64,000 nucleotides of DNA. It comes from Pseudomonas syringae. GTDB lineage: Bacteria; Pseudomonadota; Gammaproteobacteria; Pseudomonadales; Pseudomonadaceae. Below, one piece after another: positions 1-10,252 of the stretch. The stretch spans positions 712,501-776,500 of the forward strand of contig NZ_CP066265.1 in assembly GCF_023278085.1 (NCBI RefSeq), given 5' to 3'. How positions within the stretch are numbered: position 1 is the stretch's first letter; each line of letters starts with the position of its first letter. A model generated the notes under the pieces. It saw only the letters and a program-made list of their open reading frames with translations, was not told where the DNA came from and did not search any database. The position numbers and the translations under genes were made by a program.

Positions 1-620
<620 letters not shown>

Positions 621-778
621 ATATAACACCCAAGCAATTTGATCGAAAGGCCAGATTGCGGTGACTGTGGAGATGACACGAACCGAAGGTTTGCGTCACG
701 AACAACACCTGAACGACTGACTGTCACATACCCGATTTGCTGAAGCGCGCCGCAAGGCACGACTCGGTACCCGAATTT

Positions 779-894
779 CTTGACGACCATAGAACATTGG
801 AACCACCTGATCCCATCCCGAACTCAGCAGTGAAACGATGTATCGCCGATGGTAGTGTGGGGTTTCCCCATGTGAGAGTAGGTCATCGTCAAGA
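779..894 (+). rRNA. 5S ribosomal RNA
   Basis: A typical Pseudomonas 5S rRNA of about 116 nt. The terminal stem pairs CTTGACGA (779-786) with TCGTCAAG (886-893). The inner part contains the conserved CCCATCCCGAACTCAG and GTAGTGTGGGG segments. About 158 nt separate it from the 23S end and no tRNA lies in that spacer. It is the last RNA gene of this rrn operon. Confidence 0.96.
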
Positions 895-903
895 TTAAAT
901 TCC

Positions 904-943
904 AAAAACCCTCATCGCTTACGCGTTGAGGGTTTTTGTTTTT
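904..943 (+). terminator. rrn operon Rho-independent terminator
   Basis: An inverted repeat AAAACCCTCA / TGAGGGTTTT with a loop of about 12 nt is followed by a T-rich run (TTTTTGTTTTT). It lies about 10 nt after the 5S rRNA, where an rrn operon should end. Confidence 0.93.
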
Positions 944-1047
944 ATGGCGTTTGAAAAGCATTATCTCGCCCCTCATACACCCCCGTAACCGTCCGGCCAA
1001 CTCAGCTACCCAGCCCCGCGAAGCCCGAACATGGTGTGCACTTGAAT

Positions 1048-1971
1048 TTAAATGGGCTCTGAGTCGGAGGCTGTTTGCAACGTCGAGGCAATGAGGTTGC
1101 GTAGCCAAATATGGGCGGGATCTCGGTGCAATCGTTCGGGCCATAACATGAGCATTTCAAAACCCGGAATGACGAGTGGAGGCGCTTGGACGCGAAGTGC
1201 TGGCTGATCTCGCACTAGCCTTTCTGGCAATACCGCAACCAAATCGCTGTGTGTCAACGCTGAGACGAGCGAGTTGAAATTAGACACTGATAACACGACT
1301 CTTCGTTCCAGACCTTTAGCAGCCAGTGCCTGGTCAGTACTCCCAATGAATCCAGCGCCATTCGGTGACATGACGGCATGTTCAACAGCGCAGAACGCCT
1401 TGAGCGATAGCCTGGTTGCCAACGCGGGATGACCGCGCCGTCCTGCCAGCACATAGCGCTCGTGAACCAAAGACCGCTGACGCAGTTTTGGCGGCGCTTC
1501 ATCGCGAGTGTGCAGAGCCAGATCGAGCTGACCGTTTTCCAGATCATTGGCAAGGCTAAGGGGATGTTTGTTCAACAGTGCCAAGCGGGTATTTGGGGCC
1601 AGGCGCCTAAGCGGCGCTAGCGAGGGCCAGACTAAAGCAGTCGCTGCGTAATCACTGGCAGCAACCCTCCACGTCTGATTGGAAAGTGCAGGCTCAAAAG
1701 TGGCACCAGGGCTCAGTGCGCCTTCCAAAGCTACCAGCGCTTCACGCAGTGGCCCGCGTAATTCACGGGCCCGCTCGGTAGGTGACATCCCTCGGGGCCC
1801 GGGGAGCAGCAATGGATCGTCCAGAACTTCTCGCAGCCTACCCAGTTGCAGGCTGACGGTCGGTTGAGCGAGATTGAGCAATCGCGCCGCCCGTGTCACG
1901 TTTTGCTCAGACAACAGCGCATCCAGCGTGACCAACAAATTAAGGTCTAAACGACGTAAGGTATTGTGCAT
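1048..1971 (-). CDS. LysR-family transcriptional regulator
   Basis: This 307-aa protein has the LysR N-terminal winged helix-turn-helix at about residues 8-65 (RRLDLNLLVTLDALL, then ARLLNLAQPTVSLQLGRLRE). A periplasmic-binding-protein-like effector domain fills about residues 90-295. The length is normal for the family. The gene is divergent from the quinone reductase that starts 85 nt away, the usual arrangement for a LysR protein controlling its neighbour, so control of that gene by a redox or aromatic inducer is likely but not shown. The inducer cannot be read from sequence. NodD/SyrM-type annotation is possible from the N-terminal motif. Confidence 0.88.
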   Translation of the reverse strand: MHNTLRRLDLNLLVTLDALLSEQNVTRAARLLNLAQPTVSLQLGRLREVLDDPLLLPGPRGMSPTERARELRGPLREALVALEGALSPGATFEPALSNQTWRVAASDYAATALVWPSLAPLRRLAPNTRLALLNKHPLSLANDLENGQLDLALHTRDEAPPKLRQRSLVHERYVLAGRRGHPALATRLSLKAFCAVEHAVMSPNGAGFIGSTDQALAAKGLERRVVLSVSNFNSLVSALTHSDLVAVLPERLVRDQPALRVQAPPLVIPGFEMLMLWPERLHRDPAHIWLRNLIASTLQTASDSEPI

Positions 1972-2056
1972 GTAAATACCATATGTTTCTGAAATTCATT
2001 TCTATCATACCGGGTTAGTCGTTACGGTGAGGAATACATCCACTCGGAGCCTCCTC

Positions 2057-2854
2057 ATGAAGCTACTGCTGATCTACGCCCACCCAGAACCCCGTTCGCT
2101 CAATGGCTCACTCAGGGATTTCGCGATCGCTCATCTGAAAACCGCAGGTCACGAGGTCAAGGTCTCAGACTTATACGATATGGGTTGGAAAGCTCCCATT
2201 GATGCGAACGACGCCCCAGGCTATGACAACGAAAAACCGTTCAACCCAGCAATAGAATCGCAGCGTGTATTCGCCGCCGGCACCCAACCGGCAGACATCG
2301 AGGAGGAGCAAGCCAAACTGTTATGGGCAGACGCCGTGATCTTTCAATTCCCCCTGTGGTGGTTCTCGATGCCTGCGATCCTCAAGGGCTGGGTCGAACG
2401 CGTCTACGCCTACGGATTTGCCTACGGTGTCGGCGAACACAGCGAAAGCCACTGGGGCGATCGCTACGGCGAAGGCAGCATGGCAGGAAAGCGGGCGATG
2501 TTGGTGGTCAGCATGGGCGGGTGGGAGTCCCATTACAGTGGTCGAGGGGTGAACGGTGCGCTGGATGATCTGCTATTCCCTATCCAGCATGGGGTGCTGT
2601 TCTATCCTGGGTTCACCGTTATGCCCCCCTTCCCAATCTATAAAACCGGCAAATTGGACGCTGCTCGGTTCGAAGAGCTATGCAAGGCATACGGCGCTCG
2701 GCTGGACAACCTGTTCGATGACAAGCCTGTGCAGTTTCGTCGCCAGAATGCCGGGGACTATGAAATTCCAACGTTGACACTTAAGCCACATCTTGCACCC
2801 GGACGTCACGATTTGGGAATCCATCTCTGTGAGGACATGGCGCCTGAAGGCTAG
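2057..2854 (+). CDS. NAD(P)H:quinone oxidoreductase, flavodoxin-like fold
   Basis: A 265-aa cytoplasmic flavoprotein of the Flavodoxin_2 (NQO1/MdaB/KefF) family. It starts with the strand-loop LLIYAHPEPRSLNGSL that binds the FMN/FAD phosphate. It continues with WADAVIFQFPLWWFSMPAILKGWVER (about residues 92-117), the conserved flavin-binding and dimer segment, and has a GG-containing loop (VVSMGG) near residue 155. Family members reduce quinones by two electrons and thus limit redox cycling. ATG 2057 is chosen because GGAG lies 7 nt upstream and the flavin motif begins right after it; an in-frame ATG at 2027 would add ten unconserved residues. The divergent LysR gene probably regulates it. Confidence 0.85.
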   Translation: MKLLLIYAHPEPRSLNGSLRDFAIAHLKTAGHEVKVSDLYDMGWKAPIDANDAPGYDNEKPFNPAIESQRVFAAGTQPADIEEEQAKLLWADAVIFQFPLWWFSMPAILKGWVERVYAYGFAYGVGEHSESHWGDRYGEGSMAGKRAMLVVSMGGWESHYSGRGVNGALDDLLFPIQHGVLFYPGFTVMPPFPIYKTGKLDAARFEELCKAYGARLDNLFDDKPVQFRRQNAGDYEIPTLTLKPHLAPGRHDLGIHLCEDMAPEG

Positions 2855-3086
2855 ACGTTCGCTGGCAGGTGGTGACTGTTTTTTCTAAAGGTTGAGCATT
2901 CTTTACTAAGCCGGGCGACTGGTTGCCGCATCGCCGGTAATCGGCCTGGCTAAGCAAGACGGGATGCCCTGGCCCATATCACCCGCCCCCCGACAGTCAT
3001 CCGGATCAACATGCATATGGCAATCCTGCGCGCTTGCCCTTATGGTTCGGCCTCAGGTTTCAATCGCACTGGTCAAGGAAGCAAGC

Positions 3087-6000
3087 ATGCCCGTTACAAC
3101 CTCTCTAAGCGCAGGTTTCATGGTGGTTCAAGGCAACCGCCCGGATGAACTGCGCAGTCTGGTTGTATCCTGGATGCGGCGATACCCCTTGTCGCCACTG
3201 GAGAACGAGATCGCTCTGGTGCAGAGCAATGGCATCGCGCAATGGCTCAAGCTGGCACTTGCCGAAGATGCTCAGGATGAAGACACCGGTGGCTGTGGTA
3301 TCGCCGCAGCCATAGACGTTCAATTGCCCGGCAGTTTCATGTGGACGCTGTACCGAACCGTTCTTGGCCGTGATGAAATCCCCGAGACCTCGCTGCTCGA
3401 CAAAGGTCCTCTGACCTGGCGTCTAATGCGCCTACTCCCTGCGCTCATCAACCAGCCGCACTTCGAACCACTGCAGCGTTTTCTGACCGACGACACCGAC
3501 CTGCGCAAGCGCTATCAACTGTCCGAGCGCCTGTCCGATCTCTTCGACCAGTATCAGGTCTACCGCGCCGACTGGCTGGAAGACTGGGCCGAAGGACGCC
3601 ATCAATTACGCGACGCCCGAAACCAGGCCAGACCTCTGACTGCCGCCAATTGCTGGCAGGCCGAACTGTGGCGTGCGTTGCTTGACGATGTCGGTGCCGA
3701 AGGCATGGCGCAGAGCCGGGCGGGTGTGCATCAGCGCTTTATCGAACGCATCGGCAACATGACCGAAGCCCCTCCGGGCTTGCCGGCACGCGTTATCGTA
3801 TTCGGTATTTCATCACTGCCCGCGCAAGCACTTGAAGCGTTGGCGGGCCTGGCGAAGTTCAGCCAGGTACTGCTCTGCGTGCATAACCCCTGCCGTCACC
3901 ACTGGGCGGACATCGTCGCCGACAAAGACCTGTTGCGCCATCAGTACAAGCGTCAGGCGCGCAAGACCGGAATGCCGATGGTGCTCGATCCACAAGCCCT
4001 GCACCAGCACGCTCACCCGCTGCTTGCCGCCTGGGGCAAGCAGGGGCGTGACTACATCAACCTGTTGGACAGCCATGATGATCCGCGCAGCTATCGTTCG
4101 TCATTCAAGGACGAGCGCATTGACCTGTTCAGTGAAGTCGAGCCCGCCAACCTGCTGAACCAGTTGCAGGACGACATCCTCGAATTGCGTCCACTGGATG
4201 AAACGCGGGAAAAATGGTCAGCAGTCGATCCTCTCGAAGATCGCTCGGTGCGTTTTCACATTGCCCACAGTGCCCAGCGTGAAGTGGAAGTGCTGCACGA
4301 CCAGCTCCTGGCCAGGTTCAGCAAGGACCCCGACCTGCGGCCGCGTGACGTGATTGTCATGGTCCCGGATATCGACAGTTACGCGCCGCATATTCGCGCA
4401 GTGTTCGGGCAGATCGACCGTGATGACCGGCGCTTCATTCCTTTCACCCTGGCTGACCAGGGGCAACGCGGCCGTGAGCCTCTGCTGATCGCGGTCGAGC
4501 ATTTACTCAAGCTCCCCGACAGTCGTTTTCCGGTCAGCGAAATCCTCGACTTGCTGGACGTTCCGGCATTGCGTGCGCGCTTCCGCATTCAGGAGCGCGA
4601 CCTGCCGACGCTGCACCGCTGGATCGAAGGCGCGGGCATTCGTTGGGGGCTCAATGCTCAACAGCGTGCTGGTCTGGGATTGCCCGATGCGCTGGAGCAG
4701 AACAGCTGGCATTTCGGCCTGCGCCGCATGTTGCTGGGCTACGCAGTGGGTGCCGGTATGGCCTATGACGGTATTGAACCCTACGACGAAATCGGCGGGC
4801 TGGATGCGGCCTTGATCGGTCCTCTGATAGCCTTGATCGACGCCCTTCAGATTGCCCACTCGCAATTGTCTACACCCACCACGCCGCAAGAGTGGGGCGC
4901 ACGTCTGCAAGCGCTGCTGCAACTGTTCTTTCAGGCCGAAAGCGAGCATGACGACTACTTGCTGGCTCAGTTGGAAACACTGCGCGAGAACTGGCTGGAA
5001 ACCTGCGCGACCGTCGGACTGATCGACGAACTGCCGCTGACGGTAGTTCGTGAAGCCTGGCTGGCCGGTCTTGATCAGGGGCGATTGTCCCAGCGCTTCC
5101 TGGCCGGCTCGGTGAATTTCTGTACGTTGATGCCGATGCGCGCCATCCCGTTCAAGGTCGTCTGCCTGCTGGGCATGAACGACGGTGACTACCCTCGCGC
5201 TCAACCCCCGCTGGACTTCGACCTGATGGGCAGCGATTACCGTCCTGGCGATCGTTCGCGGCGTGAGGATGATCGCTATCTGCTGCTCGAAGCGCTGCTG
5301 TCAGCCAGGGATCAACTGTACGTCAGTTGGGTGGGCCGGAGCATTCGTGACAACAGCGAGCGTCCTGCGTCGGTGTTGATCGGCCAGTTGCGTGACCACC
5401 TCGCCAGCGGCTGGAAACTGACAGGCGAAACCGATGCTGCCAGCCCGCAGGACAAAGGCGAGCGCCTGCTCAAAGCCCTGACTGTGCATCATCCGCTACA
5501 ACCGTTCAGCGCCAGTTACTTCCATGCAGGTACAGGCTATTTCAGCTTCGCCCGGGAGTGGCGTTTGCTGCATGAAACAGAGGCTTCGTTGCCTGCCCCG
5601 AGTGAACTGCCACCCCACGTACAGGAAGAGCCGCTGACCGTCGCGCAATTGCAGGACTTCCTGAGAAATCCGGTGAAGCACTTTTTCAGTCAGCGCCTGA
5701 AGATCTATTTCGAAGTGGCCGAAGCGCCTCTGGCCGATGAGGAGCCGTTCGTACTCGATGCCCTTGAGCGTTACGGGCTCAGTGAAAGCCTGCTCAGCGC
5801 CGCCATGGCTGCACCTGACGACATTGACGCCGCCCTCCACGCGCAAGCGCTGAAACTGCAGGCCAGCGGTTTATTGCCGCTCGCCGGTTTTGGCACTTGC
5901 CTGCAGGACGAGCTGATCGAACCGCTGCCGGATGTGCTGAAGCGTTACCACGATGTGTTGGCGCTCTGGCCCGAGACGCTGAGCAGCGCCTTGCCGATCA

Positions 6001-6563
6001 GCTTCGTCCATGGCGCAGTCAGCATTGATGGCTGGCTGGGAGGATTGCACCGCAATGCCAATGGCGACCTGTTGCTGGTGACGGCGATACCCAACAGCAT
6101 CGGCTCGAAAAAGACCCGCAAATGGCACCGGCTGATTCGTCCGTGGGTGAATCATCTGGTGGCCTGCGCCTGTGGGCTGCCATTGAGTACTGCGTTGGTC
6201 GCCAGTGATGAAAGCCTGATGCTGGAGCCGCTGGAAAAAGACGCTGCCATGACCACCTTGAATCACCTGCTGATGGCCTGGCTGCACGGCATGCAGCAAC
6301 CGCTGCCGGTGGCCGTCAAAACCGCGTTCGCCTGGCTGGGACAGCCCGCCGATAAAGCTGAAGCTGCTGCGCGCAAAGCGTACGAAGGCGATGGCCAGAC
6401 CACTGACGGCGAGCGCCGCGAAAGCACGGCACTGGCCCGGCAGTTCCCGGATTTCGATGCGCTGACGGACAGCGAAGAGTTCGCTGGCTGGTGCGAGACG
6501 CTCTACAAACCGATTTACGACGCGCCCTGGCAATCATTGTCCGGCGGGGAGGGTGGTGCATGA
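3087..6563 (+). CDS. recC: Exodeoxyribonuclease V gamma chain RecC
   Basis: A 1158-aa RecC, close to the Enterobacterial length (about 1120 aa). RecC is the scaffold of the RecBCD helicase-nuclease; it splits the DNA strands and reads the Chi site. The N-terminal helicase-like lobe contains LVQSNGIAQWLKLAL (about residues 48-62). Later landmarks are MPMRAIPFKVVCLLGMNDGDYPR and PLDFDLMG. The C-terminal part is the inactive nuclease-like RecB-binding domain. The true start is ATG 3087, preceded by AAGGAAG; upstream in-frame ATGs from 2964 give a non-conserved leader. The stop overlaps the recB start (ATGA at 6560-6563), so the two genes are translationally coupled. Confidence 0.96.
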   Translation: MPVTTSLSAGFMVVQGNRPDELRSLVVSWMRRYPLSPLENEIALVQSNGIAQWLKLALAEDAQDEDTGGCGIAAAIDVQLPGSFMWTLYRTVLGRDEIPETSLLDKGPLTWRLMRLLPALINQPHFEPLQRFLTDDTDLRKRYQLSERLSDLFDQYQVYRADWLEDWAEGRHQLRDARNQARPLTAANCWQAELWRALLDDVGAEGMAQSRAGVHQRFIERIGNMTEAPPGLPARVIVFGISSLPAQALEALAGLAKFSQVLLCVHNPCRHHWADIVADKDLLRHQYKRQARKTGMPMVLDPQALHQHAHPLLAAWGKQGRDYINLLDSHDDPRSYRSSFKDERIDLFSEVEPANLLNQLQDDILELRPLDETREKWSAVDPLEDRSVRFHIAHSAQREVEVLHDQLLARFSKDPDLRPRDVIVMVPDIDSYAPHIRAVFGQIDRDDRRFIPFTLADQGQRGREPLLIAVEHLLKLPDSRFPVSEILDLLDVPALRARFRIQERDLPTLHRWIEGAGIRWGLNAQQRAGLGLPDALEQNSWHFGLRRMLLGYAVGAGMAYDGIEPYDEIGGLDAALIGPLIALIDALQIAHSQLSTPTTPQEWGARLQALLQLFFQAESEHDDYLLAQLETLRENWLETCATVGLIDELPLTVVREAWLAGLDQGRLSQRFLAGSVNFCTLMPMRAIPFKVVCLLGMNDGDYPRAQPPLDFDLMGSDYRPGDRSRREDDRYLLLEALLSARDQLYVSWVGRSIRDNSERPASVLIGQLRDHLASGWKLTGETDAASPQDKGERLLKALTVHHPLQPFSASYFHAGTGYFSFAREWRLLHETEASLPAPSELPPHVQEEPLTVAQLQDFLRNPVKHFFSQRLKIYFEVAEAPLADEEPFVLDALERYGLSESLLSAAMAAPDDIDAALHAQALKLQASGLLPLAGFGTCLQDELIEPLPDVLKRYHDVLALWPETLSSALPISFVHGAVSIDGWLGGLHRNANGDLLLVTAIPNSIGSKKTRKWHRLIRPWVNHLVACACGLPLSTALVASDESLMLEPLEKDAAMTTLNHLLMAWLHGMQQPLPVAVKTAFAWLGQPADKAEAAARKAYEGDGQTTDGERRESTALARQFPDFDALTDSEEFAGWCETLYKPIYDAPWQSLSGGEGGA

Positions 6564-9500
6564 GTAATCAATCACTCCCTCTGGCACTGCGCTTTCCATT
6601 ACGCGGCAGCCAGTTGATCGAGGCCAGCGCCGGGACTGGCAAGACATTCACCATTTCCGCGCTATACCTGCGCCTGGTGCTTGGCCATGGCGCCGAACCG
6701 TCAGGTTTTGGTCGTGAACTGCTGCCCCCGCAAATCCTGGTCGTGACCTTCACGGATGCCGCAACCAAGGAACTGCGCGACCGGATTCGCACCCGGCTGG
6801 CTGAGGCCGCTCGGTTCTTTCGTGATGAGATTTCAGCGCCAGATGGTCTGATCGCCGACTTGCGCGAGCAGTTCGATGCCGAACAGTGGCCTGCCTGCGC
6901 CAGCCGACTGGACATCGCCGCGCAGTGGATGGACGAAGCTGCTGTTTCGACGATTCACAGCTGGTGCCAGCGCATGCTGCGTGAACACGCATTCGACAGT
7001 GGCAGTCTGTTCACCCAGACGCTGGAAACCGATCACAGCGATTTGCTCGGCGAAGTGCTGCGCGATTACTGGCGGCGATTCTGCTACCCCATGAGTGGCG
7101 ACGCGTTGACCTGGGTGCGGGAAAACTGGAGCGGTCCGGCGGCGCTGTTGCCGCGCGTGCGAGGCCTGTTTGGCCGCGAACGCAATACGGACAATCGAGA
7201 ACCCGCCGAACTGATTGAAGCATCATTGCAGGAGCGTCGAGCTGCATTGGTCGCCCTGAAAGCGCCGTGGGCTGCTTGGGCAGACGAGCTGTACGCAATC
7301 TGCCAGGACGCCGTCGCACGCAAGGTGGTCGATGGTCGCAAGATGCAGGAGCGTTACTTCAAACCGTGGTTCGAAAAACTCTCCGCATGGGCCGCCGACG
7401 CGCATGAAGAAACGCTGGATCTGGGCACCGGCTTCACGCGCCTGACGCCAGAAGGTATCGCTGAAGCCTGGAAAAGCGATCCGCCTTCGCACCCGGCGTT
7501 CGAGGCGATGGCCGGGCTCAAGGCTGCGCTCGACGCGCTGCCGAAACCGGATGCTGCGGTATTGCAGCATGCCGCGCAGTGGGTCAGCACGCGCTTTGAG
7601 GAAGAGAAACGCCGACGCGCCGAAATGGGGTTCGACGACATGCTGCTCAGGCTCGACGCTGCCTTGCGTAGTGCTGGCGGCGAGCGTCTGGCGACCCTGA
7701 TCCGCGAGCAGTTTCCGGTGGCGCTGATCGATGAATTCCAGGACACCGACCCGGTTCAATACCGCATCTTCGAGAGCATCTATCGTCTTGAAGACAACGA
7801 CGAGCAAACCGGCCTGTTCCTGATCGGCGACCCAAAGCAGGCGATCTACGCGTTTCGCGGGGCCGACATCTACACCTACCTGCGCGCCCGTCATGCTACC
7901 CAGGGTCGATGGCACACACTCGACACCAACTTCCGTTCCAGCCACGCGATGGTTGAGTCGGTCAATCATGTCTTCCTGCGCGCAGAGCAGCGCCCGGAAG
8001 GGCGTGGCGCATTCCTGTTCCGCGAAGGCGGCGACAATCCGGTGCCGTTCTCCAGTGCGCTGGCCCAGGGCCGTAAAGAGGCGCTGGAGCTCGATGGCAG
8101 CCCACTGACGGCGTTGACGGTCTGGCACCTGGAAAGCGAGCAGCCGGTGTCTGGCGTCGCCTATCGACAGCAACTGGCCGCCAGTTGCGCCAGCGAGATC
8201 GTGCGCCTGCTCAACGCTGGCCAGGAAAACCGTGCTGGCTTTGTCGCGCCTGACAAGCCACTGCGCGGGCTGCGCCCGGCTGACATCGCGATTCTGGTCC
8301 GCGACGGCAAAGAGGCGCAGGCTGTGCGCAGTCAACTGTCGGCACGGGGCGTGCGCAGCGTGTACCTGTCGGACAAGGATTCGGTGTTCGCTGCTCAGGA
8401 AGCCCACGACCTGTTGTCATGGCTCAAGGCCTGCGCCGAACCGGACTCCGAGCGCACGCTACGGGCAGCGCTGGCCTGTATCACGCTGGACCTGCCATTG
8501 GCCGAACTTGAGCGTCTGAATCAGGACGAACTGGCATGGGAGCGGCGCGTCATGCAGTTCCGCCTGTACCGCGACATCTGGCGCATTCAGGGCGTGCTGC
8601 CGATGCTGCGTCGTCTGCTGCACGACTTTGCCCTGCCGCAGACACTGATCTCGCGTACCGACGGCGAGCGCGTGCTGACCAACCTGCTGCACTTGTCCGA
8701 GTTGCTGCAACAGGCCGCTGCGGAACTGGATGGCGAACAAGCGTTGATTCGCCACCTGAGCGATCACCTGGCGCTGTCCGGTCAGGCGGGAGAGGAGCAG
8801 ATCCTGCGTCTGGAAAGCGATGAGCAACTGGTCAAAGTGGTGACCATTCACAAATCCAAGGGGCTGCAATATCCGCTGGTGTTCCTGCCGTTCATTTGCT
8901 CGTCCAAACCGGTCGATGGCAGTCGTCTGCCGCTGCAGTTTCACGATGCCGAGGGCCGGGCGCAGATCAGTTTGCAGCCCACCGAAGAACTGATCCAGCA
9001 GTCGGATAACGAGCGTCTGGCCGAGGACCTGCGTCTGTTATACGTCGCACTGACCCGCTCGGAACATGCCTGCTGGCTGGGCGTCGCCGATCTCAAGCGC
9101 GGCAATGCCAACAGCTCGATGCTGCACCGCTCGGCGCTGGGTTACTTGTTGGGCGGCGGCGTAGCGTTGCCAGAGTCGGCGGCCTTGAAAATCTGGCTAC
9201 GTGAACTGGCCGAGGGCTGCGCAGCGATTGCCTTGCAGCCAATCCCGGAGACCACCGCTGACAGCTTTATCGCGCCCCGCAACGAGGCTTCGCTGGTCGA
9301 GTTACTGTTGCCCAAACGCCGTGCTGCCGAGAACTGGTGGATCGCGTCCTACAGCGCTTTGCGGATCGGCGACACGGTGACCGCCGGTGCCGACGAATCG
9401 CCGGACAGCCCGCAGGCCCAGAAGCTGTTCGACGATGAACGTCTCGACCCTGAAGCGTCTCGCGATATGCTGGCCAGCGGCGGTGATATCCACCGTTTTC

Positions 9501-10252
9501 CACGCGGCCCGAACCCCGGCACCTTTCTGCATGGCTTGCTGGAGTGGGCGGGCAACGACGGTTTTGCGCGCACGGCGCATAACCCGGAGCTGATCAGGGA
9601 TGCCGTTGCCCGTCGCTGCACCCGACGCGGCTGGGCTGGCTGGATCGAAACCCTGCGCGATTGGCTGCATCATCTGCTGAACATGCCGTTGCACCTTTCG
9701 CCAGAGACCACACCGGTGGCACTGGGCGATCTGAGTCAACCTAATCAGTACCGCGTAGAGATGGAGTTCTGGTTCGCCAGCAACCACGTCAATGTGGCGC
9801 AAATGGACGCCTTGGTACGTCGCTTCACTCACGACAATGCGCCGCGTGCCGCAACCGAAACCGTCTCGCTCAACGGCATGTTCAAAGGCTTCATCGACCT
9901 GACCTTCGAGCATGAAGGTCGTTACTACGTCGCCGACTACAAGTCCAACTGGCTGGGCGCCGACGACGATGCTTACACCGGGCTGGCGATGGAGGCCTCG
10001 ATACTCGACAACCGCTACGACCTGCAATATGTCCTGTACCTGCTGGCGTTGCATCGGCAGCTCAAGGCGCGGCTCGCCGATTATGATTACGACCAGCACA
10101 TGGGTGGCGCGCTTTACCTGTTCCTGCGTGGCAGTCGCTCTGCCTCTCAAGGTGCTTATTTCACGCGCCCGCCTCGCGAACTGATCGAAAGCCTGGACTT
10201 GCTGTTTCAGGGCAAGCCGTTACCGCATGACCTGTCGGGAGCATTGGCATGA
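6560..10252 (+). CDS. recB: Exodeoxyribonuclease V beta chain RecB
   Basis: A 1230-aa RecB, the 3'-5' helicase and nuclease subunit of RecBCD. Walker A is EASAGTGKT at residues 21-29. The Walker B/helicase II motif appears as ALIDEFQDTDPVQ, motif III/IV as LFLIGDPKQAIYAFRGAD, and motif VI near LRLLYVALTRSEHACW, so the UvrD-like superfamily 1 helicase is complete. The C-terminal nuclease has GFIDLTF and VADYKSN; Asp1126 and Lys1128 correspond to the catalytic DYK of E. coli RecB. The start overlaps the recC stop and the stop overlaps the recD start, both as ATGA. No sign of damage. Confidence 0.97.
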   Translation: MSNQSLPLALRFPLRGSQLIEASAGTGKTFTISALYLRLVLGHGAEPSGFGRELLPPQILVVTFTDAATKELRDRIRTRLAEAARFFRDEISAPDGLIADLREQFDAEQWPACASRLDIAAQWMDEAAVSTIHSWCQRMLREHAFDSGSLFTQTLETDHSDLLGEVLRDYWRRFCYPMSGDALTWVRENWSGPAALLPRVRGLFGRERNTDNREPAELIEASLQERRAALVALKAPWAAWADELYAICQDAVARKVVDGRKMQERYFKPWFEKLSAWAADAHEETLDLGTGFTRLTPEGIAEAWKSDPPSHPAFEAMAGLKAALDALPKPDAAVLQHAAQWVSTRFEEEKRRRAEMGFDDMLLRLDAALRSAGGERLATLIREQFPVALIDEFQDTDPVQYRIFESIYRLEDNDEQTGLFLIGDPKQAIYAFRGADIYTYLRARHATQGRWHTLDTNFRSSHAMVESVNHVFLRAEQRPEGRGAFLFREGGDNPVPFSSALAQGRKEALELDGSPLTALTVWHLESEQPVSGVAYRQQLAASCASEIVRLLNAGQENRAGFVAPDKPLRGLRPADIAILVRDGKEAQAVRSQLSARGVRSVYLSDKDSVFAAQEAHDLLSWLKACAEPDSERTLRAALACITLDLPLAELERLNQDELAWERRVMQFRLYRDIWRIQGVLPMLRRLLHDFALPQTLISRTDGERVLTNLLHLSELLQQAAAELDGEQALIRHLSDHLALSGQAGEEQILRLESDEQLVKVVTIHKSKGLQYPLVFLPFICSSKPVDGSRLPLQFHDAEGRAQISLQPTEELIQQSDNERLAEDLRLLYVALTRSEHACWLGVADLKRGNANSSMLHRSALGYLLGGGVALPESAALKIWLRELAEGCAAIALQPIPETTADSFIAPRNEASLVELLLPKRRAAENWWIASYSALRIGDTVTAGADESPDSPQAQKLFDDERLDPEASRDMLASGGDIHRFPRGPNPGTFLHGLLEWAGNDGFARTAHNPELIRDAVARRCTRRGWAGWIETLRDWLHHLLNMPLHLSPETTPVALGDLSQPNQYRVEMEFWFASNHVNVAQMDALVRRFTHDNAPRAATETVSLNGMFKGFIDLTFEHEGRYYVADYKSNWLGADDDAYTGLAMEASILDNRYDLQYVLYLLALHRQLKARLADYDYDQHMGGALYLFLRGSRSASQGAYFTRPPRELIESLDLLFQGKPLPHDLSGALA

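Noticed and set aside
622..778. Possible tRNA in the 23S-5S spacer
   Set aside because: No cloverleaf with T-arm GGTTCGA-like sequence and acceptor pairing could be found.
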